A DNA stretch of 39,558 nt from an uncultured Ruminococcus sp. (lineage in GTDB: Bacteria > Bacillota > Clostridia > Oscillospirales > Ruminococcaceae), in NCBI RefSeq assembly GCF_946415235.1, contig NZ_CAMKRR010000020.1:1-39558 (forward strand). The letters run 5' to 3'. The notes beneath the pieces were generated by a model. The model had not been told where the DNA came from, did not search any database, and saw only the letters and a list, made by a program, of their open reading frames with translations. Each line of letters starts with the position of its first letter. Position 1 is the stretch's first letter. Made by a program: the position numbers and the translations under genes. This document shows positions 22,265 through 30,729 of this stretch, piece after piece.

Positions 22265-23629
22265 ATGGCAAAGGCAAATGATCTGACAAACGGAAGGGTA
22301 TCCACACTTATCCTTAAGTTTTATTTTCCGCTGCTGCTGACGAATATGCTCCAGCAGATGTACAATATTGCGGATACTGCGATCGTGGGCAAGGGTCTTG
22401 GAGACAACGCACTTGCCGCCGTCGGAAACATTTCATCTCTTACATTCCTTATATTCGGTTTTTCTATGGGTCTTGCCAACGGCTTCTCCGTAATTACAGC
22501 ACAGAGCTTCGGTGCAAAGGACTATTCAAAGCTAAGACGCTCAGTCGCTTCTTCATTTCTTCTCTGCATAATCATAGCATTGTTCCTTACAGCCCTCAGT
22601 ACAGCATTTCTTAAGCCTGTACTGGGTCTGCTCCGTACAGACGAGACCATATTGCACGACGGACTTGTTTACGGCTACTGCATTTTCGGCGGACTTATAG
22701 CTACAATTGCCTATAATCTCTGCTCGTGCATACTAAGAGCACTCGGCGACAGCAAAACTCCGTTTATAGCTATAATCATATCAACATTTGTAAATATAAT
22801 CCTTGATACATTCTTCATTTTCGTACTGAAAACAGGAGTTGAAGGCGCTGCGGCAGCCACAATATTCTCACAGATAGTATCAGCTTTCATATGCTGGCTG
22901 AAAATACGCAAAATAGACATACTTAATATAAGCAGAGAGGATTTCCGCGGCAACGGAGCTTTATACATCGAGCTCTTCAAAAACGGTCTCCCCATGGCGC
23001 TTATGAACTCAATAACAGCAGTAGGCTGCATGGTGATCCAGTATTTCGTAAACGGACTGGGTGTCGCATATACTACTACATATTCAGCCTGCAGCAAGTT
23101 CATAAATCTGTTTATGCAGCCCGCCTGCACCGCTGGCTTTGCAATGTCTGCATTCACAAGCCAGAACTACGGCGCAAAAAAGTATTTGCGAATACGCGAG
23201 GGACTTCGCGTATGTCTTGCTATAGCAACTGTTTCATACATTGTCCTCGGTTCGGTAATGGTATTCTTCCCGACGAAGCTTGCAAGAATAATGGTAAGCG
23301 GTGCCGAGCCTATAGCTATCTCAAAGACTTATCTCCCGATTTGCGGCATATTCCTTATAAGCGTCAACTATCTGTTCATCTTCAGGAATGGCTGTCAGGG
23401 CTTCGGAAAGCCGCTTGTCCCCATGATCTCGGGGGTTCTTGAAATGGCTCTGAGAGTAGGTGTTATAGCTCTGTTTCTCCCCGTTATCGGCTTCAGCGCA
23501 ACAGCCTATGCGGAAGCTTCCGCGTGGATAGGTGCTATGATCCTTAACATGGCTGCATTCGAGCACACACTGAAAAGCAATATTCACCAGCCTGTAATCG
23601 GTCACAAAAAAGTTGATTCCGCAGCTTGA
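22265..23629 (+). CDS. MATE family efflux transporter
   Basis: A 454-residue protein with twelve predicted membrane helices in two MatE repeats. It starts MAKANDLTNGRVSTLILKFYFPLLLTNML, with LQQMYNIADTAIVG in the first helix pair, typical of Clostridial NorM/DinF-like MATE proteins. The second repeat begins FKNGLPMALMNSITAVGCMV. ATG at 22265 is preferred because AAGGGGGTG lies upstream; the longer frame adds seven residues. Na+ or H+ coupled export of cationic drugs or metabolites is the family role. The divergent AraC regulator with overlapping promoters may control it. Confidence 0.93.
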   Translation: MAKANDLTNGRVSTLILKFYFPLLLTNMLQQMYNIADTAIVGKGLGDNALAAVGNISSLTFLIFGFSMGLANGFSVITAQSFGAKDYSKLRRSVASSFLLCIIIALFLTALSTAFLKPVLGLLRTDETILHDGLVYGYCIFGGLIATIAYNLCSCILRALGDSKTPFIAIIISTFVNIILDTFFIFVLKTGVEGAAAATIFSQIVSAFICWLKIRKIDILNISREDFRGNGALYIELFKNGLPMALMNSITAVGCMVIQYFVNGLGVAYTTTYSACSKFINLFMQPACTAGFAMSAFTSQNYGAKKYLRIREGLRVCLAIATVSYIVLGSVMVFFPTKLARIMVSGAEPIAISKTYLPICGIFLISVNYLFIFRNGCQGFGKPLVPMISGVLEMALRVGVIALFLPVIGFSATAYAEASAWIGAMILNMAAFEHTLKSNIHQPVIGHKKVDSAA

Positions 23630-23671
23630 TCCCGACTGATACGCAGTCGATTATATATCATCCTCACCTCC

Positions 23672-23707
23672 GCTGTCTGCTCTTCTCTCGCAGACAGCAC
23701 TTTTTTT
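23672..23707 (+). terminator. Terminator of the MATE gene
   Basis: GCTGTCTGC, 9-nt loop, GCAGACAGC, then AC and seven or more T residues on the plus strand. Confidence 0.9.
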
Positions 23708-23714
23708 GCAGAAA

Positions 23715-23743
23715 AAAGCCCTTCGGATATACCGAAGGGCTTT
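23715..23743 (-). terminator. Terminator of the second sigma/partner operon
   Basis: AAAGCCCTTCGG, 5-nt loop, CCGAAGGGCTTT followed by TTTCTGC on the minus strand, 16 nt past the stop of the partner gene. Confidence 0.85.
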
Positions 23744-23758
23744 AAATTATATTCAAGG

Positions 23759-25234
23759 TTATTTGAAGTCGCCGCTTTCAACGCTGAATTCAAAATCTTT
23801 GCCCGGATCAACCTGTATTACATAGTTATGCATTTCATCGTCGCCATAAAAATCTAAACTGCCGCTATAGCTTCTTGCCAAATCAAATAAGGCATCATCT
23901 TGATACTCTGTTTGCTCCTCTGTTGGATCGTCCCTATGCAGATTTATCATATCACTTCCCCTAAGATCACGATTGTGTATTTTAAATGAGCTTCCGTTTT
24001 CGTCGATGGTGATATTTATAGTAGGGTCCAACTGCGAATCAAAACTCATAAAATTAACTACAGGTATGTATATCCTCAGGGAGCTCTTGCCTTCCTGTGA
24101 TAAAGGAGTTACAAAAGGCCTGTCAAAAGCGTTATAAACGATTTTTAATGTATTGAAATTATCATCGGCAGCAGGACTTTCAGACGAATTATACGGCTCA
24201 TAGTATCCGAATTTATTATTTCGGGTGGAATCGCTCACCTCATATGAACCTTCATCAATATCAATTTTCCTGAACATTGATATATCATTTGCTTCATCCG
24301 TCGGCAGAGCACTTGAATCATCCGTATACAGTGAACGCTCCCACGTAATCTCATGGTCACTACCCACAGATATATCATAATAATAAGTTGTATCATCATC
24401 ATTTTTGAAGTAAATAATCTCAGTCCCATATCTTGCGACCTCGTTTTCGCTCTTGTAAGTCGAATAAAACGAATATGCCGCGGCTGTGAGCTGAGTGCCG
24501 TTTTCACCTGTCATTTCTCCGTATCTGTCGGTAAAAAAGTTGTTTTCTACAGTATTGTCCACTATACTCCGAAAAAATGTCTCCGATGAGGAAACATCTT
24601 CTTTATAATTATCATACATATCATACATCCCCACCGATGCAAGCTCCTCATCCGTAAACTTTACGGCTGTTTCGGCAGCAGCGATAAAATTCTTGTTCTT
24701 GTACTCCCCCGAATACTCCACCGCATACATCTGATCGGTCTGAACATCGTTATAAGTCCTTACAAATAAGCGTACCCTTGCGTCAGGGGTCTCTTCATCA
24801 ATCCTGAAAGGACACTTACAGAAAGGATTGACCATTATGTTGTATTTCGCATAATCGCTGAGAGCAATATCGTATGTCCTGTAAGTATTGGTCTTAGTCT
24901 CGGTCTCTATTTCTCTGACTATGGAATAGAAATCTGTATCTCTTTTCTCGTTTACATCGGCAAGAAAATTCTGAAATGCAGCAGTACGGGGGATAACCGC
25001 TATAATAGCCACTGCCGCAGCAGCAGCGGCTGCAATTTTCAATACAGGCGCAGATTTGAATCTGCCGGATACGTTCTCAACATCGCTTACAACGACCTCA
25101 AAATCTGTCTCATTGCTCGGAAAAGCACGTTCTGATATCTTTTCAAAGCAATTCACTCTTGCGGAAAGGCCGTTCATTCTTTCCTTAAGTTCCTTTTCAA
25201 GCTCAGACTCGATCCTTATATCATCATTTTTCAT
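23759..25234 (-). CDS. Membrane-anchored partner of the second ECF sigma factor (putative anti-sigma factor)
   Basis: A 491-residue protein. An N-terminal cytoplasmic segment of about 60 residues, highly charged and helical (ESELEKELKERMNG), is followed by one Ala-rich membrane helix at about 64-83, then about 400 extracytoplasmic residues rich in Asp, Glu, Tyr and Ser without recognised domains. ATG at 25234 overlaps the sigma stop in an ATGA, so translation is coupled. Topology and gene order suggest an anti-sigma factor that senses the cell surface. No zinc-binding His/Cys motif is seen. The large acidic outer domain may be a calcium- or peptide-responsive sensor, but that is speculation. 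Confidence 0.62.
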   Translation of the reverse strand: MKNDDIRIESELEKELKERMNGLSARVNCFEKISERAFPSNETDFEVVVSDVENVSGRFKSAPVLKIAAAAAAAVAIIAVIPRTAAFQNFLADVNEKRDTDFYSIVREIETETKTNTYRTYDIALSDYAKYNIMVNPFCKCPFRIDEETPDARVRLFVRTYNDVQTDQMYAVEYSGEYKNKNFIAAAETAVKFTDEELASVGMYDMYDNYKEDVSSSETFFRSIVDNTVENNFFTDRYGEMTGENGTQLTAAAYSFYSTYKSENEVARYGTEIIYFKNDDDTTYYYDISVGSDHEITWERSLYTDDSSALPTDEANDISMFRKIDIDEGSYEVSDSTRNNKFGYYEPYNSSESPAADDNFNTLKIVYNAFDRPFVTPLSQEGKSSLRIYIPVVNFMSFDSQLDPTINITIDENGSSFKIHNRDLRGSDMINLHRDDPTEEQTEYQDDALFDLARSYSGSLDFYGDDEMHNYVIQVDPGKDFEFSVESGDFK

Positions 25235-25824
25235 TCATCGTCACCTGCCTTTATCTTTAAAATTGAAAGTGCTTTCTTGTACCTTGATTTCACTGTCGAT
25301 TCGGGACATTTCATTACCTTCGCTATCTGCTTGAAGGTCATATCCGCACAGCATTTTAGCACCACTGTCTGTCTCTGTTGGTCATTCAGCTGCTTCAGGA
25401 GCTGATTTATGTAAATACTGTCTTCCACAGTCCTTTCATCATCGCCGTAGTTCTGAATAATGTCGTTTGCCACCTCTCGCTTGAATCTACGGCGATATTC
25501 CAGCGCAACATTGCGTGCTACAGTGAGAATGAAGCCTTTTCCGTCCCCCTTTGAGGCGGAAAAGCGCTTGACCTGAGTTAGTCTTACAAATGTTTCCGCA
25601 ACGCAGTCTTCGGAAAGATGATAATCCTGAGTTATACTGTATGCTACCGCAAAAACGCTGTCCTTGAACATAACGTAAAGCTTTTCAAGACTTCCCTTTG
25701 ACTGTGCACATTCCGATATCAGCTGATTTACAGTATTTCCTGTATCACCTGTATCCTTTTTCTGAGTAAAAACTGTAATAATTTGTCCGTCACCTCCGGC
25801 GAGGGTCTTTATATCGGCTTCCAC
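25231..25824 (-). CDS. ECF-type RNA polymerase sigma factor, second in the window
   Basis: A roughly 197-residue sigma-70 family factor. Region 2 runs through LEKLYVMFKDSVFAVAYSITQD and HLSEDCVAETFVRL, and region 2.4-like ILTVARNVALEYRRR follows. Region 4 holds LNDQQRQTVVLKCCADMTFKQIAKVMKCPESTVKSRYKKAL. GTG at 25824 is preferred to the ATG at 25848: AAAGGAG ends 7 nt before the GTG and would lie inside the coding region of the longer form. It shares an ATGA with its partner gene. Bicistronic sigma plus membrane partner is typical of cell-envelope stress or surface-sensing systems. Confidence 0.9.
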   Translation of the reverse strand: MEADIKTLAGGDGQIITVFTQKKDTGDTGNTVNQLISECAQSKGSLEKLYVMFKDSVFAVAYSITQDYHLSEDCVAETFVRLTQVKRFSASKGDGKGFILTVARNVALEYRRRFKREVANDIIQNYGDDERTVEDSIYINQLLKQLNDQQRQTVVLKCCADMTFKQIAKVMKCPESTVKSRYKKALSILKIKAGDDE

Positions 25825-26055
25825 TTTCTCACTCCTTTGCATTATCAAGCATTCAATGCCGCTTGCAGCGTATAACTCGTTATCCTTTTGAAAGCTTTCA
25901 TAAATAAGTGATTTCAGGAACCAAAAAAGACGAAATGATCCAAAAAAATTTTTTTGGCATAAAAAACAAGTGCTTTATGATACATTATAAATGATGCTTT
26001 TTCATTCATTATATCATATCGTTTCCGTTAATTCAATAAAAAGCTCATAAATGTA

Positions 26056-26084
26056 TTGACAAACGCTTTTTTATATGCTATACT
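26056..26084 (+). promoter_or_regulatory. Promoter of the P-type ATPase gene
   Basis: TTGACA (26056-26061), 17-bp spacer, TATACT (26079-26084). A palindromic operator begins 2 nt downstream, covering the expected start of transcription. Confidence 0.88.
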
Positions 26085-26086
26085 AT

Positions 26087-26110
26087 ACATATGAACAGTT
26101 GTTCATATGT
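26087..26110. promoter_or_regulatory. ArsR/SmtB-type operator palindrome
   Basis: CATATGAACA-GT-TGTTCATATG (26088-26109), perfect, and one more base pair extends each arm. It matches the ATGAACA..TGTTCAT core of operators bound by zinc/cadmium-sensing ArsR/SmtB repressors. It sits on the transcription start, so metal would release repression. No ArsR gene is in the window. Confidence 0.82.
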
Positions 26111-26129
26111 TGTAAAGGAAAGTGATAGT

Positions 26130-28322
26130 ATGGAAAAAGATTATATCATAGACAACCTCGACTGCGCCCACTGCGGTGCAAAGATCGAAGCCGCCATAAA
26201 CAGGATCGAGGGGATCGAATCGGCAGTTCTCAATTTTCCGCTTAAAAAGATAAGGATCCGCGGAGAAGTCAACGATGAGCTGCTGAAAAAGATAAATGAG
26301 ACCGCAAATTCCATTGAAGCAGGCGTTGTCATCTCCCCTGCCGCTCATGGACATCATCACTCACACCACAGTCACGAGCATCATGAACACGGGCACGAAC
26401 ACGGTCATCATCATGACCATGAATGTTGCTGCGATGAACATGAACATCATGATGCCGCTGAACATCATCATGAGCATTTATTCCCTGTCAGCGAGGTCAT
26501 AACACTTGTTGCAGGTATAATCCTTTTTGCTGCTGCACTGATATGCAGCAAACTGCTTGATATAAAGACAGTTTCGGTTGTCCTGTTCGCAGCCGCATAC
26601 CTTGTGCTCGGATACGATATAATAATTGCTACGATCAAAAATGTAAGGTCAAAGAACTTTTTCGACGAAAACTTCCTTATGACCATTGCGACTATAGGCG
26701 CATTCGCCCTCGGAGAATATGCCGAAGCCGTGGGAGTAGTCCTTTTTTTCAGGATCGGTGAATTATTTGAGGATTACGCGGTTTCAAAAAGCCGCAAAGC
26801 TATCACGGACGTTGCCGACCTCAAGGTCACAGAAGCGGAAGTGCTTCGTGACGGTGAGTATATCACCGTTCATTCGGATGAGATACAGATAGACGATATC
26901 CTGCGTATAAAGCCGGGCGAAAGAATAGCTGCCGACGGAGTGATAGAGTCGGGTGGATCAAGGATCGACACCTCCGCAGTAAACGGCGAACCCGTACCTC
27001 TTACTGTACAAACAGGCGACAGCGTGCTTTCAGGCTGCATAAACCTTTCGGAAACCTTTACTCTGCGTGCGACAGCAGCAGCCTCCGACTCCATGATCTC
27101 AAAAATAGCTCGGGCTGTTGAGACTGCTTCCGCGGAGAAGCCTCACATCGACCGCTTCATAACACGTTTTTCAAAGATATACACACCTATAGTTATAGCA
27201 ATTGCTCTGCTTACCGCGATAATCCCCTCACTTATTACTGGATACTGGAGCAAATGGGTATATTCCGCCCTCACTTTCCTTGTAATAAGCTGTCCCTGCG
27301 CCCTTGTGCTCAGCGTTCCCCTCACTTATTTCTCGGGTATCGGAGCAGCTTCAAAGCTGGGAATACTTTTCAAAGGCGGCAATGTTATAGAAGCTCTCGG
27401 TAAAGTCAAAGTAATAGCCTTTGACAAAACAGGAACGCTCACAAACGGAAGCTTCAGCATCACCGATATCAAAACATACGGCGATATAAGCGAAAACGAG
27501 CTTTTGTCCCTCAGCGGCAGCTGCGAACAGTGCTCGACTCACCCTGTGGCAGAAAGTATCGTTGAATACTGCCGAAGCCATGATATAGCTATGTATACTC
27601 CCGAAAACTCCGCAGAAACAGCCGGTCACGGCGTTTCGGCAGTGATAAACGGCAAAAGCGTACTCTGCGGCAACGAAAAACTTATGTCCGCAAACAGGAT
27701 AGCGATCCCGAATGAGGATATCCCTGTGGGAAGCATAGTCTATATTGCGGTAAACGGAATTATTTCGGGCAGGATAATAGTTTCGGATACAATAAAGAAG
27801 ACCTCTTCCTCAGCTGTTTCCAAGCTCAAAGCTCTCGGCATAAAAACAGTAATGCTTACAGGAGATAAAAAGGAAAACGCCGAAGCCGTTGCGGAAATGA
27901 TAGGTATAAGCTCAGTAAAGGGTGAGCTCCTTCCCGACGGAAAGCTTGCGGAGATCGAACGTATACGAAAAGAAAACGGAGCTGTCATGTTCATAGGCGA
28001 CGGATTTAACGACGGTCCCGTACTTGCAGGAGCAGATGTAGGCGGAGCTATGCAGAACGGCTCAGACCTTGCACTTGAAGCCGCAGATGCTGTATTTATG
28101 AACTCCGAGCCTGAATCCGTGGTTAAAGCAAAGAAAATAGCCGATAAGGCACTTCGGATAGCGTATGAGAATATTATATTTGCTCTTGCGGTAAAGGCTG
28201 CCGTCATACTCCTCGGACTTCTCGGACACCCGAATATGTGGTTTGCAGTATTTGCCGATTCGGGAGCTGCTATGATATGTATACTCAACGCCATTCGAGT
28301 CCTCAATACAAAAAGGTATTGA
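26130..28322 (+). CDS. Heavy-metal-translocating P-type ATPase (Zn/Cd/Pb type)
   Basis: A roughly 730-residue P1B-ATPase. The N-terminal heavy-metal-associated domain has C12-x-x-C15 (LDCAHCGAKIE). A His-rich linker (about 70-115, with an ECCCDEH cluster) follows, then membrane segments including SCPCALVLS (CPC 388-390), phosphorylation site DKTGTLTNG (Asp432), STHPVAES (HP locus), MLTGDKKENA and hinge GDGFNDGPVLAGADVG. The usual hinge is GDGINDAP; here FN and G vary. The C-terminal helix with FADSGAAMICILNAIRVL fits ZntA/CadA-type specificity. ATG at 26130 follows AAAGGAAAG; an earlier in-frame ATG lies inside the operator. It exports excess Zn2+ (or Cd2+/Pb2+), induced through the operator upstream. 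Confidence 0.93.
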   Translation: MEKDYIIDNLDCAHCGAKIEAAINRIEGIESAVLNFPLKKIRIRGEVNDELLKKINETANSIEAGVVISPAAHGHHHSHHSHEHHEHGHEHGHHHDHECCCDEHEHHDAAEHHHEHLFPVSEVITLVAGIILFAAALICSKLLDIKTVSVVLFAAAYLVLGYDIIIATIKNVRSKNFFDENFLMTIATIGAFALGEYAEAVGVVLFFRIGELFEDYAVSKSRKAITDVADLKVTEAEVLRDGEYITVHSDEIQIDDILRIKPGERIAADGVIESGGSRIDTSAVNGEPVPLTVQTGDSVLSGCINLSETFTLRATAAASDSMISKIARAVETASAEKPHIDRFITRFSKIYTPIVIAIALLTAIIPSLITGYWSKWVYSALTFLVISCPCALVLSVPLTYFSGIGAASKLGILFKGGNVIEALGKVKVIAFDKTGTLTNGSFSITDIKTYGDISENELLSLSGSCEQCSTHPVAESIVEYCRSHDIAMYTPENSAETAGHGVSAVINGKSVLCGNEKLMSANRIAIPNEDIPVGSIVYIAVNGIISGRIIVSDTIKKTSSSAVSKLKALGIKTVMLTGDKKENAEAVAEMIGISSVKGELLPDGKLAEIERIRKENGAVMFIGDGFNDGPVLAGADVGGAMQNGSDLALEAADAVFMNSEPESVVKAKKIADKALRIAYENIIFALAVKAAVILLGLLGHPNMWFAVFADSGAAMICILNAIRVLNTKRY

Positions 28323-28465
28323 TCTCCTAAAAAGAATCAATCAGAGAACGGATAAATTGGATATAGCATATTTTTTATGAGTCTATAAATAATACATTAT
28401 TTCACTAATTATTTTTGATATGTGGAATTATATTTCAACAAGATGTTGAAAGTGGTGTTAAAAGT

Positions 28466-28494
28466 AATGCTCCCTTATCTAGGGAGCATTTTTA
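28466..28494. terminator. Bidirectional terminator between the P-type ATPase and G3E GTPase genes
   Basis: AATGCTCCCT-TATCT-AGGGAGCATT with T-runs on both sides. It stops the convergent units. An inverted repeat TTTCAACA-AGA-TGTTGAAA lies just upstream at 28433-28451; its role is unknown. Confidence 0.85.
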
Positions 28495-29451
28495 TCAATA
28501 AAATGTTGCTACGGGCTGCTCGGGAGCTTCCGCATTTTCTATGCTTCTCACAAGGAGCAGCGGACCTTTTCCGCGGTAGAGCTTGTGCTTCTGCACGCTT
28601 ATCTTTCCCGTAACGTTTATCCAGCTCTTGTTTGCGGGTTCGTTTCCGTCATCCACCTGAGCTGCCAGCCAGCAGTACTGGATATCCTCGACACAGCAGG
28701 TCATGATATGGCGGCCGACTGCAAAGGTATTTGCGGGGAACTTATCATTTTTAGCGGTAAGAGCCTTGAAATGCATTGTCTTTCCGTCATATTTGAAAGG
28801 ATCGTCCATTATATCCCTGTACCAGAGGGCAAAATCCTTGTCCTCGACAGTTATCTCGTCAGCCTCCACATCAAACGGGAGCGGATCTTCAATATCATCG
28901 TAAGCAACTCTTCCGTCAGTGTATTCATATACTATCTCAGCGCTTCTGCTTACGCCTCTTACTATCTTATGGTACTCATTGGGATCAAACTTTTCATCGA
29001 AACGGTTGAAAATCACCATTTCGGCTGCATTAAGCTTGTCGACCACAAGGCTTCTCATATTTGCATTGTAATTATTGAAGGTAGTCGCATCAGCAAAGAC
29101 CATGACCTGAGCGATCGTGGTATCATCGGGCATTGCCTTGTACAGATCGTCCATGAGCCACATACCGTTATACTCAAGAACTATTCTCTCTGCGCCGCTG
29201 TCCTTCAGCAGCTTTGTGAAGTTCTCCATTGTAAACTCTGACTTATCATCAATAACGTGAGTAACAATGTTTTTCTTGGGCATACGTGAGATATCATACT
29301 CCTCAACGCCCTCCTCGCATATCAGCAGGAGAGTTTTTTCGCCCTTGTTGAAACGCTTGTCCTCAAGAGTTTCCTGTATAAATTTCGTCTTTCCAGCTTC
29401 AAGGAAGCCGAGAAACAGGTATATCGGGATTACATCATTCTGATCAGGCAC
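28495..29451 (-). CDS. G3E-like GTPase fused to a DUF1980-type C-terminal domain
   Basis: A 318-residue protein. The N-terminal 180 residues resemble a CobW/G3E GTPase: P-loop GFLEAGKTKF, and FNRFD near the usual NKxD position. The C-terminal domain (FKALTAKNDKFPANTFAVGRHIMTCCVEDIQYCWLA through WINVTGKI) resembles the DUF1980/YcgQ C-terminal module, whose TCC and nearby residues may bind metal. The CxCC metal motif of canonical COG0523 is absent and the family ENEFG segment is replaced by ICEEG. The start is GTG at 29451 behind AAAGGAG. It lies 18 nt after the next gene, so the two are co-transcribed. Likely role: partner in metal allocation. This architecture is known near zinc-responsive genes in Firmicutes; the assignment is by motif, not by search. 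Confidence 0.72.
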   Translation of the reverse strand: MPDQNDVIPIYLFLGFLEAGKTKFIQETLEDKRFNKGEKTLLLICEEGVEEYDISRMPKKNIVTHVIDDKSEFTMENFTKLLKDSGAERIVLEYNGMWLMDDLYKAMPDDTTIAQVMVFADATTFNNYNANMRSLVVDKLNAAEMVIFNRFDEKFDPNEYHKIVRGVSRSAEIVYEYTDGRVAYDDIEDPLPFDVEADEITVEDKDFALWYRDIMDDPFKYDGKTMHFKALTAKNDKFPANTFAVGRHIMTCCVEDIQYCWLAAQVDDGNEPANKSWINVTGKISVQKHKLYRGKGPLLLVRSIENAEAPEQPVATFY

Positions 29452-29469
29452 GGTAAAAGCTCCTTTCGA

Positions 29470-30606
29470 TCAAGCCTTGAAAAGCTCGGCAATTGCTTCT
29501 TCGTTTATCTTTGAGCCGATAACGCAGAGTCTGCCGATAGTGCCTGCGCTTCCGCAGCGGACATCGGGAACTCCCGGTACATAGTCATAGTGTATCCACT
29601 TGCCGTCAGTACCTGCAACTATACCCTTTGCACGGAGTATCATGCCGTACTTTTCCTCATTGCCGAGGGCTTCAAGGGCTGACTGTATCTCTTCGGGAGT
29701 ATAAGCTCTTGTAGTCTCTCTGCCCCAGCTTGTGAATACTTCATCAGCATGGTGGTGATGATGCTCGTGATCATGGTCATGATCGTGACAGCCGCAGTTG
29801 CAGTCGGGACCGTGATCGTGATGATGGTGCTCATGCTCGTCGTCATAGTCGTGGTGATGATGATCATGCTCTTCATCATGGTCGTGGTGGTGATGCTCAT
29901 GCTCTTCATCATGGTCGTGGTGGTGATGCTCATGCTCGTCGTCATGGTCATGGTGGTGATGATCGTGATGTGCAGCCTCCTCAAGAAGCTCCTTAAGCTC
30001 ATCATCGAGAGTATTTTTCTGCGTCATGGCATCAACTATCTGCTTTCCTGTGAGATCGTCCCACTCGGTAGTAACTATAGGAGCGGCAGGGTTCTTCTCG
30101 CGCAGGCTCTTTACGCATTCATCAAGCTTATCCTGTGTAAGACCGCTTGTATGGCTGAGTATGAGACAGCTTGCGTATGTTATCTGATTATCAAAGAACT
30201 CGCCGAAGTTCTTCATATACATCTTGTACTTCTTTGCGTCAACAACTGTGGTAAAGCCGTCAAGCTCGACATCGTGAGCATTGATATTCTGAACTGCGCG
30301 GATAACGTCGCTGAGCTTTCCGACGCCCGAGGGTTCGATAAGTATACGGTCGGGTGCATAATCTGCAAGTACCTTTTCAAGAGCCTTGCCGAAGTCGCCG
30401 ACGAGACTGCAGCAGATACAGCCCGAGTTCATTTCAGTTATCTCAACGCCTGCATCCTGCAAAAAGCCACCGTCAATACCTATCTGACCGAATTCATTCT
30501 CGATGAGCACGAGCTTTTCACCCTTATAGCCCTCCTGAATAAGCTTCTTTATGAGAGTGGTCTTTCCCGCACCGAGAAAGCCTGAGAAGATAGTGATTTT
30601 TGTCAT
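29470..30606 (-). CDS. COG0523/G3E family metallochaperone GTPase with a His-rich insert
   Basis: A 378-residue GTPase. P-loop GFLGAGKTT (9-17), ENEFGQIGID, the metal motif C63-I-C-C66 (SGCICCSL), and EPSGVG. A variable hinge with about 75 residues of tandem His/Asp/Glu repeats (units near DEEHEHHHHDH) follows, then the CobW C-terminal domain (ILRAKGIVAGTDGKWIHYDYVPG). This is the ZNG1/YeiR/CobW type of protein, which binds Zn2+ and passes it to client enzymes. The His tract would buffer zinc. ATG at 30606 has only a weak purine-rich site. It heads the two-gene unit and opposes the zinc exporter. Confidence 0.92.
   Translation of the reverse strand: MTKITIFSGFLGAGKTTLIKKLIQEGYKGEKLVLIENEFGQIGIDGGFLQDAGVEITEMNSGCICCSLVGDFGKALEKVLADYAPDRILIEPSGVGKLSDVIRAVQNINAHDVELDGFTTVVDAKKYKMYMKNFGEFFDNQITYASCLILSHTSGLTQDKLDECVKSLREKNPAAPIVTTEWDDLTGKQIVDAMTQKNTLDDELKELLEEAAHHDHHHHDHDDEHEHHHHDHDEEHEHHHHDHDEEHDHHHHDYDDEHEHHHHDHGPDCNCGCHDHDHDHEHHHHHADEVFTSWGRETTRAYTPEEIQSALEALGNEEKYGMILRAKGIVAGTDGKWIHYDYVPGVPDVRCGSAGTIGRLCVIGSKINEEAIAELFKA
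29747..29972 (-). repeat. In-frame His/Asp/Glu codon repeats in the COG0523 gene
   Basis: Near-identical units of about 33 bp (CATGGTCGTGGTGGTGATG cores on the plus strand) repeat in tandem, encoding blocks of HHHHDHD and EEHEH. Such arrays change length easily by slippage or unequal exchange, always in steps that keep the frame. Confidence 0.8.
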
Positions 30607-30645
30607 GTGAACAACACTTCTTTCATATTTTTAAATTCAAAGAAT

Positions 30646-30674
30646 ATTATAACACATTGATAATAATAAATCAA
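30646..30674 (-). promoter_or_regulatory. Promoter of the G3E GTPase operon
   Basis: Minus strand TTGATT (30669-30674), 17-bp spacer, TATAAT (30646-30651), 40 nt before the start codon. I see no convincing Zur box. Confidence 0.72.
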
Positions 30675-30689
30675 GCCCCATACGGACAT

Positions 30690-30720
30690 AAAAAAGCTGC
30701 CGCGATAACACGGCAGCCTT
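30690..30720 (-). terminator. Terminator of the EF-G-like gene
   Basis: GGCTGCCG, short loop, CGGCAGC then six T on the minus strand, about 12 nt past the stop. Confidence 0.88.
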
Positions 30721-30729
30721 ATGGTTTTA

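Noticed and set aside
28422..28613. A 63-codon plus-strand open frame after the P-type ATPase
   Set aside because: It crosses the terminator hairpin and the 3' end of the minus-strand GTPase, and has no ribosome binding site.
29747..29972. Regular repeats that could suggest a CRISPR array
   Set aside because: Units are adjacent and encode an in-frame His-rich tract; there are no unique spacers of constant length and no cas genes.
29749..30585. Long plus-strand open frame (278 codons) rich in Met and Val
   Set aside because: It is the antisense of the His/Asp/Glu repeats (CAT/GAT codons read backwards) of the COG0523 gene. There is no ribosome binding site and it fits no protein family.
30600..30680. 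A Zur box before the G3E GTPase operon
   Set aside because: The region is AT-rich and no palindrome near the Zur consensus could be read.
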